From positions 744,001 through 808,000 of the forward strand of contig JBBELK010000525.1 of assembly GCA_037783545.1 (NCBI GenBank): DNA of 64,000 bases, read 5' to 3'. A program made the translations under genes and the position numbers. The stretch comes from Henricia sp. BOLD:AAB3569 (lineage: Eukaryota > Echinodermata > Asteroidea > Spinulosida > Echinasteridae). Below are positions 23,862 through 34,900 of the stretch, in pieces; positions within the stretch are counted from its first letter, which is position 1; every line of letters begins with the position of its first letter. Below the pieces are notes generated by a model. It had not been told where the DNA came from, searched no databases, and saw only the letters and a program-made list of their open reading frames with translations.

Positions 23862-24341
23862 CAGCAGCACAAACAACAAACAACTAAAATCGTGTTGTTT
23901 TTGGTTCTTTCGCGGGGTTTTCGGTTTTCGCGTTCCCGCGCCGCCATTCTAGTGTGGGTGATTCCACGCATCCCCATGGAAATGATCACGATATCCGAAA
24001 TAAAAATTGAGGCGCCTGACTACAGTTCTACATTGACATTAGACTGGCTTTCAAGGCTCGTTTACTTTCGCTCTTTGATAATGACTTTATTATCGAGCGA
24101 CTTGTTGAAGTTTAATCCATGGCGCGCCAAATTCACTGGTCTCTTTATTTCTGTGCCAGGAAACAACACAACGCGGCGGATACCAAGACAAAAACAGACT
24201 GATTGTGCAAACGTTGGTGGCGCGAACTTCTGCCACGCGCGATCGCGAACGTGGCGGCGGGTGGTTAAACTTTCATATTAAACTTGCGCAGTTGTTGGAA
24301 ACGACTAAATTAACCTTTGAAACGTCACCGAAGTGCGTGTC
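23862..24341. promoter_or_regulatory. Bidirectional promoter region between LIG1 and SHMT
   Basis: This is the spacer between the extended LIG1 start and the SHMT ATG; counted from the PIP-box ATG it is about 730 bp. It is rich in CpG-containing words (TTTCGCGGGG, TTTTCGCGTTCCCGCG, GGCGCGCC, GGCGCGAAC, CACGCGCGATCGCG), unlike the AT-rich surroundings. No TATA box is evident at a sensible distance. A CCGCCAT word at 23941-23947 resembles a YY1 core. The two genes are divergent, so this segment probably holds both transcription starts. Confidence 0.6.
24121..24131 (-). promoter_or_regulatory. Candidate E2F site
   Basis: Read on the minus strand this is TTTGGCGCGCC, an exact fit to the E2F consensus TTTSGCGC. 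Weaker candidates are TTCCCGCG at 23933-23940 and GGCGCGAA at 24219-24226. E2F control of LIG1 is known in mammals. Binding here is an inference from motif and position. Confidence 0.45.
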
Positions 24342-24416
24342 ATGAGTGGATTTTCTGTTGAGCCATCGGGTGACACGTTAACTGCAAAACGGCCAAAGCT
24401 TTCAAACGGTGTGGAG
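24342..24416 (+). CDS. SHMT: SHMT exon 1, start codon and short basic N terminus
   Basis: The ATG at 24342 opens [20 protein letters not shown], ending in phase 0 at a GTAAGA donor. The KRPKL word resembles a small nuclear-localisation cluster. The exon is not conserved enough to identify by itself; it is supported by its donor, its open frame, its position by the GC-rich promoter and the phase match to exon 2. A second in-frame ATG at 28555 in exon 2 could start a form without it. Confidence 0.75.
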
Positions 24417-25884
24417 GTAAGATTTAGGAGCATTAAATACATGTACTAGCTTGTTAACATGATTAATGTTTGATTTCGTGTTCCGAAACCACACGACGAA
24501 ACGGTTTCGAGTCAACTCGGACCCAAGTCAACTCGGTCCCAAGTCAACTCGGACCTAATTAAGTCAACTCGGTCCCAAGTCAACTCGGACCCTATGGGAA
24601 ATTGAACGTAAAATTATACCTTTTATTTCTGGATGTCCTTCAGATCCTGTAAGGACTTCTCATAGCTATATTACCTGTTTTTAAATTTTTTTTAAAATAT
24701 AGACAAACTATACATCATTTGAAAGGTCTTTTCAAGAGAAATGCAACGGTGAAGAGCAAATTTAATGAAGATATGCCTCTTAAAGGGATGCTATAAAAAT
24801 ATACCATAACTCTTCTGCCGCATATTTAGTGAAGAGGTCTAATTTTATACTTGTGTAAATCATTACCTCATATTTCTCACATACAGTCACCATGATTGCA
24901 ATTATTGTATATTAAATTAATCACCTTGGTGTGAGCAACACATTAGTGAGAACAGTATTAAAATTGGTGCTTCCTAACAGAAGTTATGCCATGTGAAACA
25001 CACCCCACTTATACAAATCAAAAGTTCTGTTCAAGATGAAAACGTATATTTGCATTTAGAAGTTATGTACTTTCATACTTTTCTTATACTTTTCTTCTCA
25101 TCTAATTAAGTTACTAGGTTAATTGGACAAGAATGCTGATCCTGTACAGCATTGCTGTGTTAGTGTTCCTCCTCCACAACTAAATCCCCTGCCTGAAGGT
25201 CCTCCTGCAGCTGATAGGCCCTACTACTCAAAATAAGTTCAACATGCGCCACGCCCACTCAGTCAGTCAAGAAGTCATCGCACCAAAATCACACACGAGG
25301 CTCGCGCGGCCGGGCCCGACACACTTGCTTCTGCCCCTTTGCGGGGCTATGCGACATGGATTTACACCTGAAAGTGATGTGAATTAGGCACAAAAAAGTT
25401 CAAAGAATTTATTTATATGTGAAATTTGAATGTTCCCTGACAAATTTCCTGGTTAAACAGCTTTAAATAAGAAAATAGCAACCTCATTTTCATTAAGTGT
25501 CAAAAACGGCTCATTTCCAACTTAAAATTTTCCAAATTTCCACTGAAATTTCACTTACGATAGAAAGTGGTGTTTGCAGATTACAATGATACATCACACA
25601 TGGTTATTAGATGCCTCAAGAGGGCGTTTTGACATAAAAATGACCTGAGAGTAGAACACGTTCCGGGGTCACATTTTCCAAAATGGCGACTTCCATCGCA
25701 TCACCACGGATAGTTGGTGTTCTCAAAACGGGCGTGAAATCAAAGGTTTGGTGCCACAAATGCGAGTAAATCGACCAGAATTACAAAATATAGATATTTG
25801 GAGGTAATATTTCAGTGATCTCCACTGGTCCAAATTTTGTCCGGGCGCGCCGCGCCGATGTCGCTCAGCGTGGGGGGGGGGGGG

Positions 25885-25927
<43 letters not shown>

Positions 25928-28900
25928 GCAGCACTACAGCACGTACTCACCCAAACACGAACGCACCCGGCCGGACGTACGTCGCGACACAGTGGTTAGC
26001 ATGCAGCGCCCTCAATAGTAAAAAAAAACGGCTCTTGAGGGCGCTGTTCAACAAATGCATACTGTCATGGCCGTTATCGATGCGAATAAGCCAGTTCGGA
26101 GTCTCGACTGCGCATGCGTCTCCCGACTTTGGTTTGAGATAAACAAAGCGGTAGGCATTGTGTTTATCTCAAATGACCTGTGTTTATCTCAAATGACCTT
26201 GACACAATCCCATAGACGTTCATTGCGCGCGCGAGATTCCGAACTGGCTTATTTGGGTCGCCGATCCGATAGATTTGCGTGGTAAATGACCGATAATGAC
26301 ACCAGTGACTACCGAATCACGTTAGGTGAATATACACCGCATTTTGGAATGACTCGGCTGTACTTTCATAGTGTTTTGGAGGAGAAATGTTATTTTTTTG
26401 GTCCGGGCGGCACAATGTTTTGTCCGGGCGGCCAATGTTTTGTCCGGGCGGCCAATGATTTTGTCCGGGCGGCGCGCCCGGACAAAACCGGTAGTGGAGA
26501 ACACTTAATATTTGTGACTTTTGTGGAAAAATGATAAGGAGTATTTACACACTGCTTCAATAAATTTTCCCGAATTTGTGTGGTGGCAGGATAGGAAATG
26601 TCTTAAACGCGAACCCGTTGCGATAGCTACTTCTCAGATACATTTTCATATAAAAGTATAATTCAGTAATACTAATAGTTTGTTTTTAGCTCGTGATAAC
26701 TGATCGACTTCGTGTGTTGTTTGCATTTATGTAATGTACGAACTATTTCAACTGGTACAAGCTTTACTTTTTGAAAATAGAATTACAGAAATGCAGGGCA
26801 GTTGCAGGGCAGTTTTCTGCAGGACAGTTGGTGCGAAAACAACCAGAATGTACTTTAAGTAAACGAAACAAAAAAAAAGGAGATTTGCAATGTCCAAAAA
26901 TGTAATCAACCATTTTGCCTGAAAATCCTTACCTAAGTGGAGTATTTCCGCCCGAGATGATATATTTTTATCAGTAAACTATAACGGTATCTGTTTCGGA
27001 AAACAATGTTCAAAACCCAACTTTGGTGATTATTAATCTTTGGCCATTGATTTTAAACATTTTTTACGTTCAATTTCCCATAGGGTCCGAGTTGACTTGG
27101 GACCGAGTTGACTTGGGTCCGAGTTGACTTGGGACCGAGTTGACTTGGGTCCGAGTTGACTTGGGACCGAGTTGACTTGGGTCCGAGTTGACTTGGGACC
27201 GAGTAGACCTGGGACCGAGTTGACCGGGACCGAGTTGACTTGGGACCGAGTTGACCTGTACCCGTAACGCCCTACCAATTGAGCTATCCAACTCGTGTGG
27301 TTTCGGGGATGTCAGACAAGTCGACCGTTGAGACAACTTGACCGTTGAGACATCTCGACCGTTGAGACAACTCGACTCGAGACAAGTCGACTCGAGACAA
27401 GACTTAAAATTTTGAAATTAAAATAACATATTTTATTTTCAAACAATAAAAACAAGTCGACCAGAACGGCCGTGTCACTGAATGGGTAAGCACCATCACC
27501 CCCCTTTTACTTGTCTCAACGGTCGACTTGTCTCAACGGTTGACTTGTCTCGAGTTGTCTCAACGGTCGACTTGTCTGACCCCCGTTTCGTCTGTACATA
27601 GTGTACGTTTAATAAGCAGAAGGTCCGCGGTTCGAATCCTGGTGGAGCCAAGTTGTTTCACACTGCATCCAGATTTCATAAACTCATGAACATTTATTAG
27701 CCACATTTCTATTGAATGTTTGAACTTGTCTAATCAAATTACCACACGGACACTCAGGATTTTCCTGATAGTAGGGTAGGCTAAGCTTGGGTATATTGTT
27801 TCTTCCTCCATGGTATATTCGACCGTGAGGGGAATTCGACCAGTCTTAATTAAAAAATGTAATCGATATGAGTTGAATATCAAACAACTATGCTAAAAAT
27901 CGTAATTAACCTACAGAATGTATTGTTTAAGTCATACCTTCAGTGGCGATTTGGCCCGACCCAATATAGCTTACACAATAAAAATAAAATGAGTTTAAAA
28001 CATGAAATGAAGAAGCGTCGTGATTTAATGTGATCACCTGGGATCCAGTAAGAAGTACACGCTACTCTGTGGCGTCAGTTCGGACGTTTTTTGAATGGAA
28101 TGGTGATTTTTAATGAACCGGTTTTGGTTATTTTGCATGCTGCTCATTTGACAAGTAAGAAATTGCTGGTCTAAAAAGCTGTCGTGTTTAATCAATGGGT
28201 AGGCCTAGTCGAAAAACACATCACTATTTCACTTCACTGCTTGGATATTCGATCACTTAATGCTTTGCTGAAACATGTGTGTTTTTTTTGTATTATTGAA
28301 ATGTGTTAGGGGCCTACCGATAGACTGATTATTTATTTGGAGGGTAATTACCAAACAAGTAAAGACTACCGCCTAGTACCGGGTACCTTTAAGCTGTTAA
28401 GTGAATCATCGTGCATGTGTCTTCATGAGTGTCTATTACTGTATGCATGGCAATCTTTTCGCTGGTAGGCCTACACGTAACTTGTAAATCATAAATTCTT
28501 ACCTTTTTTTGTTGATTATTGTTACTCCTGTATTTTTAGCCACCAGTGACAATCATGCCAGCCAGTGAATCTACAGAAACTAAGACAGCCCCAGCTGGCT
28601 GGTTTGGTAGTGAGCCCCTAGCGACTAATGATCCCGAAATTGACGCAATAATCAAGAAGGAAAAAGAGCGTCAGAAACGTGGCCTTGAACTGATCGCTTC
28701 GGAGAACTTCACAAGTCAAGCTGTGTTGGAGACGCTCGGATCCTGTCTGCAGAATAAGTACTGCGAGGGATACCCTGGCAATAGGTACACGAGTCCCAGG
28801 GTTCGACTTAGAAAAAAAAAATTACATGCACTGGTGCATGTAGACTAAAAAAGTTACATGCACAGAACAACTTTTACATGCACAGAAAAGAAAGAAAATT

Positions 28901-31900
28901 ACCGTCTTTCCAAGAGTCATGGAAGTGGTACACTTTGACTTTTTCATTGCTGTCCATGTGGTCACGACACGGCCCAACATTGCAGCTGCGATCGCGGGAC
29001 GCGGAGGCCGAATGTGCCGAAGTACATGTAGGCCTACTACTATCGTCATGTTCCACGGTTTCATCATTAGTGCTGCTGCGCAAAGTCGCAGTTGAATCAG
29101 TTGGTGCCGAAATAGTTTCACTGGTCACGTCACTATTGGCGGTTTTATTGCACCAAAATGACAAGAGGGTATTTTTCGGGGCGACTACCTGTTTCTTTTT
29201 TGGAGGCATGTTGGACACGACACACGTACAACAACAGTTTTTATTCAGGCACTATGTCACACCAAAGCTTCCAACCAGTCACAATATCGCGCGCAAATGT
29301 ACCATAGAGCGCATTCTACACACAGCGAAATCTCTACACACAGTGATATCGGTACACACAACCTGTGCCACGTGCACCTACCTGCTGCATGCATAACATA
29401 CGGCGGTGGCCGAGGGGTATATCCAATTGCTCAATTGCGATACCCCCTCATCTTTTTCCAGTCGTTTTTATACTACGCGCTCACGCGCCGTGTTGCTCGG
29501 ATGGCGAATTGCATGTAGCAGGAACGTATAGACAAAGAAAGTGTTTAGAAAACGACCACATTCACGTCTACGTGCACACCAGCATATCCGCGGCACATCA
29601 TAATTGCAACGTTGTTAACTGTGTCAGTCAGTATGATAGCTGGTCAATCGATCGCTGCGTGCGGCAGTTTTAATTATTAAATGGAAAATCGGGTGCGCGC
29701 GCGTTGTGACAAGTTGGTCTATGGATGGTTCGACATGGGAAAATTACCAGGTACGTAATTAGGCCTAACAAAAAGTACGTGCACGGCGTGCACGTAAATA
29801 AAAATCCTTACATGCACAGATAAAAAAGTACATGCACCAGTGCATGCGTGCACCCGTCTAAGTCGAACGCTGACGAGTCCTTCTATCGTACATGTAGCTG
29901 TCTGTAGTTGTTGTTTTAAACATATACATTTTAATTTTGTATTTTGCCAAATTGAAATATTTGGTAGAAAGAAATTTAGGTATTTTTTTCTTTAGGTTGA
30001 ACAAAGATTTTAAGGAAATTACCTCCCGGAATCAATAGATAATCCAATTTTAAGGGTGGGTGTGGTGGGCGGGGGGTGGGGGAGGTGTTGGGGGTGTGGG
30101 GGGGGGGGGGGGAGTTGGACAATTGATAGGTGAATTACAACAACCAGAATTTAAAAAGAATGCAACATTTATTTTATGTGGGAAAAGATATTTTAAATTC
30201 CATTAAATTCCAAAAAGTTTTCTCAAAACAACAGTAGATTAGACGCGGTAACGTTGACTCACTGATCGTGCCCTAAATTAGTCAGTGAGCTTTCCTTTCA
30301 TACAGTGGATTGTTGTCATTTTGCCTCGAAATTAGAATCACACCCACAAATTTCCTCCTAGTTGTGTCCTACAGTGGTTTGAGATGTCCATGATTGGAAA
30401 ATGATTGGAAAGAAATACTTATAACACCGTTTTTGAAGCCAAAATTATCTCTTGCGTTGAATTTCGACGAGGATTTTCGGTGTAACTGTAAAATCTGGAC
30501 ACTAGAGGGCGCTGTTACGAATTAGTGGCTTTGGGTGTGGCTATGCTGTTGCCATGGGCAGACAATAACAGTCCTTAAAAACAGCATAGCCACAGCCAAA
30601 GCCACTAATTCGTAACAGCGCCCTCTAGTGTCCAGATTTTACAGTTACACCGAAAATCCTTGTCGAAATTCAACGCAAGAGAAAATTTTGGCTTCAAAAA
30701 CGGTGTTGTAAGTATTTCTTTCCAATCATTTTCCAATCATGGACATCTCAAACCACTGTAGGACACAACTAGGAGGAAATTTTTGGGTGTGATTCTAATT
30801 TCGAGGCAAAATGACAACAATCCACTGTATGAAAGAGGTACCTTCTGTCCCTACGGGAAATCCCGTTGGGACAGAATTATTCTGTCTAGCCCTAAATGTA
30901 CTGTGGAGAACAAGACAACGATGGATGCACCGTGATAATGGTCTATAGACTGCCAAAGTGAATACGTCATCTTTTGTTAGTTGCCTAGGCAATGGCTCTA
31001 CACTAAAAATCACTCAACCATGTCCCTGTGCTTTAGCAATGGTACTTTTTCCGACGGCCATAATAGTTTAGAGCCAATTGCCATGGCAACGCACGTCACA
31101 TTTCGGCTGTCTATTAAGCTGTTATGTGAATATTTCGACGTCAACTTAATTACAAAAGAAATTTTCTAATTTTGATTAAACTGAAAATGTGTGTTTCTTT
31201 TGTTGCTCGGTGTAGATATTCCAAAAAAAATGTTTTTTTATCTGACCAACCTCTAAATTTTAGGAATTTAACTTTTAATGTAAATGCAAGCTCAGGTGAT
31301 TCTAAGAAATTGTATACAGACATTTTAATCTTCCGTTAATCCTAACAGATACTATGGAGGCACTCAGTACTACGACGTTCTAGAGCTTCTCTGCATAAAG
31401 CGTGCTCTGGAGGCATTCGGACTCAACCCCGACGAGTGGGGTGTTAACGTTCAGCCGTATTCCGGATCCCCGGCAAACTTTGCGGTCTACACCGGTGTCA
31501 TTGGCCCACACGGCCGCATCATGGGGCTGGACCTGCCCGACGGAGGTCACCTCACCCACGGATTCATGACAAATACGAGGAAAGTTTCGGCAACATCTGT
31601 CTTCTTCGAGTCCATGCCGTACAAAGTCAACCCCGAGACTGGTTACATTGATATGGATCGGCTTGAAGAAAATGCTAAGCTTTTTCACCCAAAACTGATC
31701 ATTGCAGGTATGAGTTTTGTTTTAAGTTATGAGTTTTGTTGTTTTAATTTCATGTTAGGGGCCGTCCAAAGTCAACATTTTCACAGTTCTACAGAGAGTA
31801 GTATTTTTCAAGACCCCCCCCCTCCCTTCCCCCAAAATACTACTTATCAACATTTTTCTGGCAGTACCAAAAATGTCAACATTTTACAGTGCATGTAAAG

Positions 31901-34900
31901 TCCTACATGTATGCTGCCCTCGATCCCTCCCCCTTCCTACGATTTTTAGAACCGTGAAAATGTTGACAATTTGGACGACCCCTTATTTGAGTTGTATGGA
32001 CTCAGTATTTTAGGTATCGTCTGATTTTGGGCAAGTTGGTTCTAGCTTGGTAAGCACTTTTCAAGAAGATTGAGTGTTGGGTTTTTATAACATAAAAATG
32101 CTGTTTGTGGTTTGTGGTAGGCCATGTGGATTATTTACTCCTGAGAGTTGGTGTTTGTTCTGTAAATAACTGGGGCCAATTTGCTTAGGACAGAATTTAC
32201 TTGCTTTGTAAAATTGATTACCAGCCAAAATTGTATTTCAAATTGTGTTTCTAGAAACAGTAGGAAATAAATAAGGTCACATCACATACAATTTTGGCTG
32301 GCAACCCATTTTTGCAATATAAAGCAAATAAATTTTAGTCTAAGCAAATTTTGGAGCTTAAAGGGCCTGTGACATGCTAAACAACTTTGTGCCTAATCTT
32401 TGCTTCATACGACGGATTACTTGTTCAGCAAGACATACTATTGTTCGTTTGGATGTAAAATCAATAAAAGGTGGCCTTTTTCAACTTTGAAGATTTCATT
32501 GCAATAAATCACAGACAGAGGGCGCTGTTTTGAGTGCATCACATAAGGAAGACAGAAGGGAAAAGTTAAGAAAAAACATAAGACTTCAAGTTGGACTTGT
32601 GGCAAATTGCTGCAGTTTCTACCCCCAGTTTTGTCATGGCTTACAGCAGGCAACATGTAAAACAAACTCAAACAGCCATGGGTTACAAAAGTTTCAGGAA
32701 AATTGAGAAAAAAGTGGAATCTTTTGTGCACATTTGAATGTGATTTTCCTGTGTTTGCCTCTTGTGACATCGTGACCTTGGTCATGAATATGCATATTTC
32801 ATTAGCATAAAAACTAAAAACCTTTGTTTTAACCCCTAAAGCAAGCTCCAAATAGGATTTTTATGACTTTAACTGAGTAGAGTGGTTTTAAAGCATAGAT
32901 TTCATTGATAAAAATCCTAAATAAGGGGCCCTTTTAGTCTACTTGTTTGGTAATTACCCTCCAAAAAAAATTCTGAAATATTTTCTTTAAGCTTACTTGT
33001 TATCAAGATGGTAATAGTAGTAATCATCCTGTGAAATTATTTCGTCTAAAGTGCCCCCATTCATGAGAAAAATAACAAAATTATTTGAATCTGTGGGCGA
33101 TCTTTGGAGCCATTCATTTATGCAGAAAGACCATACTTGGATTTTTCAGTATTACTGCATCTACATGTATGTGGCTAAAATTCCTACAAGGTAGTTTTCT
33201 TGACCTATGCTTTCAATTACCAGTGGAAATCATGCCGTTTTTAACAGTTTACCAAACAAGTATACTACCTTTAACAGTGCCATGAAATTGGTCCCAGTTT
33301 CATTTGCTTTGATCAATGGAACTTTATTAAGTTACATGTACGTTGCCCTTTTTGTATATCACTACTGTCGCTGAGTAAAATATTTTTTCTTCGCAAATAT
33401 TGGGGGAGTACTTTGTATATATGTAAATTACAAAATACACGTTAAGTGCATTGCTTGAGCAGAAAATGTTGGGTTTATGAAATAAAAGTTGAAATGACTG
33501 GGTGATTGTTATTGTATCTGTGGTTTTTTTTCTTTCGCAGGAATAAGTTGCTACTCCCGTAATCTTGATTACGCCCGGTTCCGTAAGATTGCTGACCAAC
33601 ATGACGCCTACGTCATGGCCGACATGGCCCATATCAGTGGTCTCGTTGCTGCTGGCGTAGTGCCAAGTCCGTTTGATCACTGTGACATTGTCACTAGCAC
33701 AACGCACAAGACACTTCGTGGTCCCAGATCTGGAGTGATTTTCTTCCGTAAAGGTAACGAAATACCTAATTTAACAGACTTGACTGTTGAGAAATCTGAA
33801 GCATGAAACTGTTGTAAGACATTGGACATTTTGACCACACACTACATGTAACCTTTGTACGACCTTTATATGTGTGGTATCAAAAGCTGCTAAATTCATT
33901 GTACATTTTATCTGGACATATTTATGATTGGTAAACCGTTACAAATGGTTTCATTTTCCGTGTGATTGAAGGTATGCATGATTAAAACCAATCTCAGTAA
34001 AAATCAGCTCCGTACTTCGTCTAACTTTTGAGGAAACAGTCAAAAACTGTCTTTCAGTCACTTCGCCCAAAAATCACTTCGCCCTGAACCACTTTGCCCT
34101 AAGTCACGGCCTGCGCACGAAGTGGTTTTTGGTCGAAGTGGCATTTGGGGAGAGTGGTGTCTGGGCAAAGTGGTTTTTAGGCAAAGTGGTTTTAGAGTGA
34201 AAATAATTTGTCTCATGAGATGAAAATAATTGTTTTACTCATTTCTCAAAGACTATAGCACTTCAGACAAAACAATTTCAGGGGAAGTTTTCTACCGTCA
34301 TCATGTTTATATTGTGTAAGTTATGAGTAAATCTGTGAACATTTTCTAATTTTCGAGATACCAATCATGTGTTCTACCTTGTGTAATCCTTGTGTTAATT
34401 CTTGTGTGAAATTTGAATTTCAGGAGTGCGTAAGACCCTAAAGAATGGTACAAAGGTCATGTACAACTTGGAGAAGCCAATTAACGAGGCCGTCTTCCCA
34501 GGCCTACAGGGAGGCCCTCACATGCATGCTGTGGCGGGTAAGTCTGTGGTAGATTTTTAATCCCAACTAAAAGAAAATGGCTAATGTCAGAAGTGAGCTG
34601 GCCGGTTTGTCAGAAGTTGAATAACTTGCGCTCTTGTCTTGTGTATCAGGGTCCATCTCAAGTCCAGTTACAAGCAACAAAGGATGAATATGCACAAAAG
34701 AATGCCTTTGTGGTTACAGTTTATTACTTGTGACTTGAATTAAAGAGCCATTGTATCATATGCAGATGAAACTTTTTCTCAAATTCCTGGATGAAACGAG
34801 GCCTTATGAAAGCGCAAGTCGGATCCAGAATAGTCTGGACTCCCTGCATGAGTGGTCTAAAGATAACAAACTTAAATTAAATCCAACAAAATATCAATGT

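Larger units (their letters stand above)
24483..27306. mobile_element. Large composite element with minisatellite inverted ends
   Basis: Left end 24510-24613 and right end 27060-27256 are inverted copies. Each consists of a tandem 16-bp unit (GGGTCCGAGTTGACTT/GGGACCGAGTTGACTT) followed by TTTCCCATAGGG and ACGTTCAATT. Outside them the 14-bp word CCGAAACCACACGA (24483-24496) is matched inverted at 27293-27306. No transposase is evident inside; the interior is AT-rich and contains the hAT-like copy B. It occupies much of SHMT intron 1. Confidence 0.65.

Noticed and set aside
27033..27336. Frames rich in [13 protein letters not shown]
   Set aside because: Translation of the 16-bp minisatellite; no gene signal.
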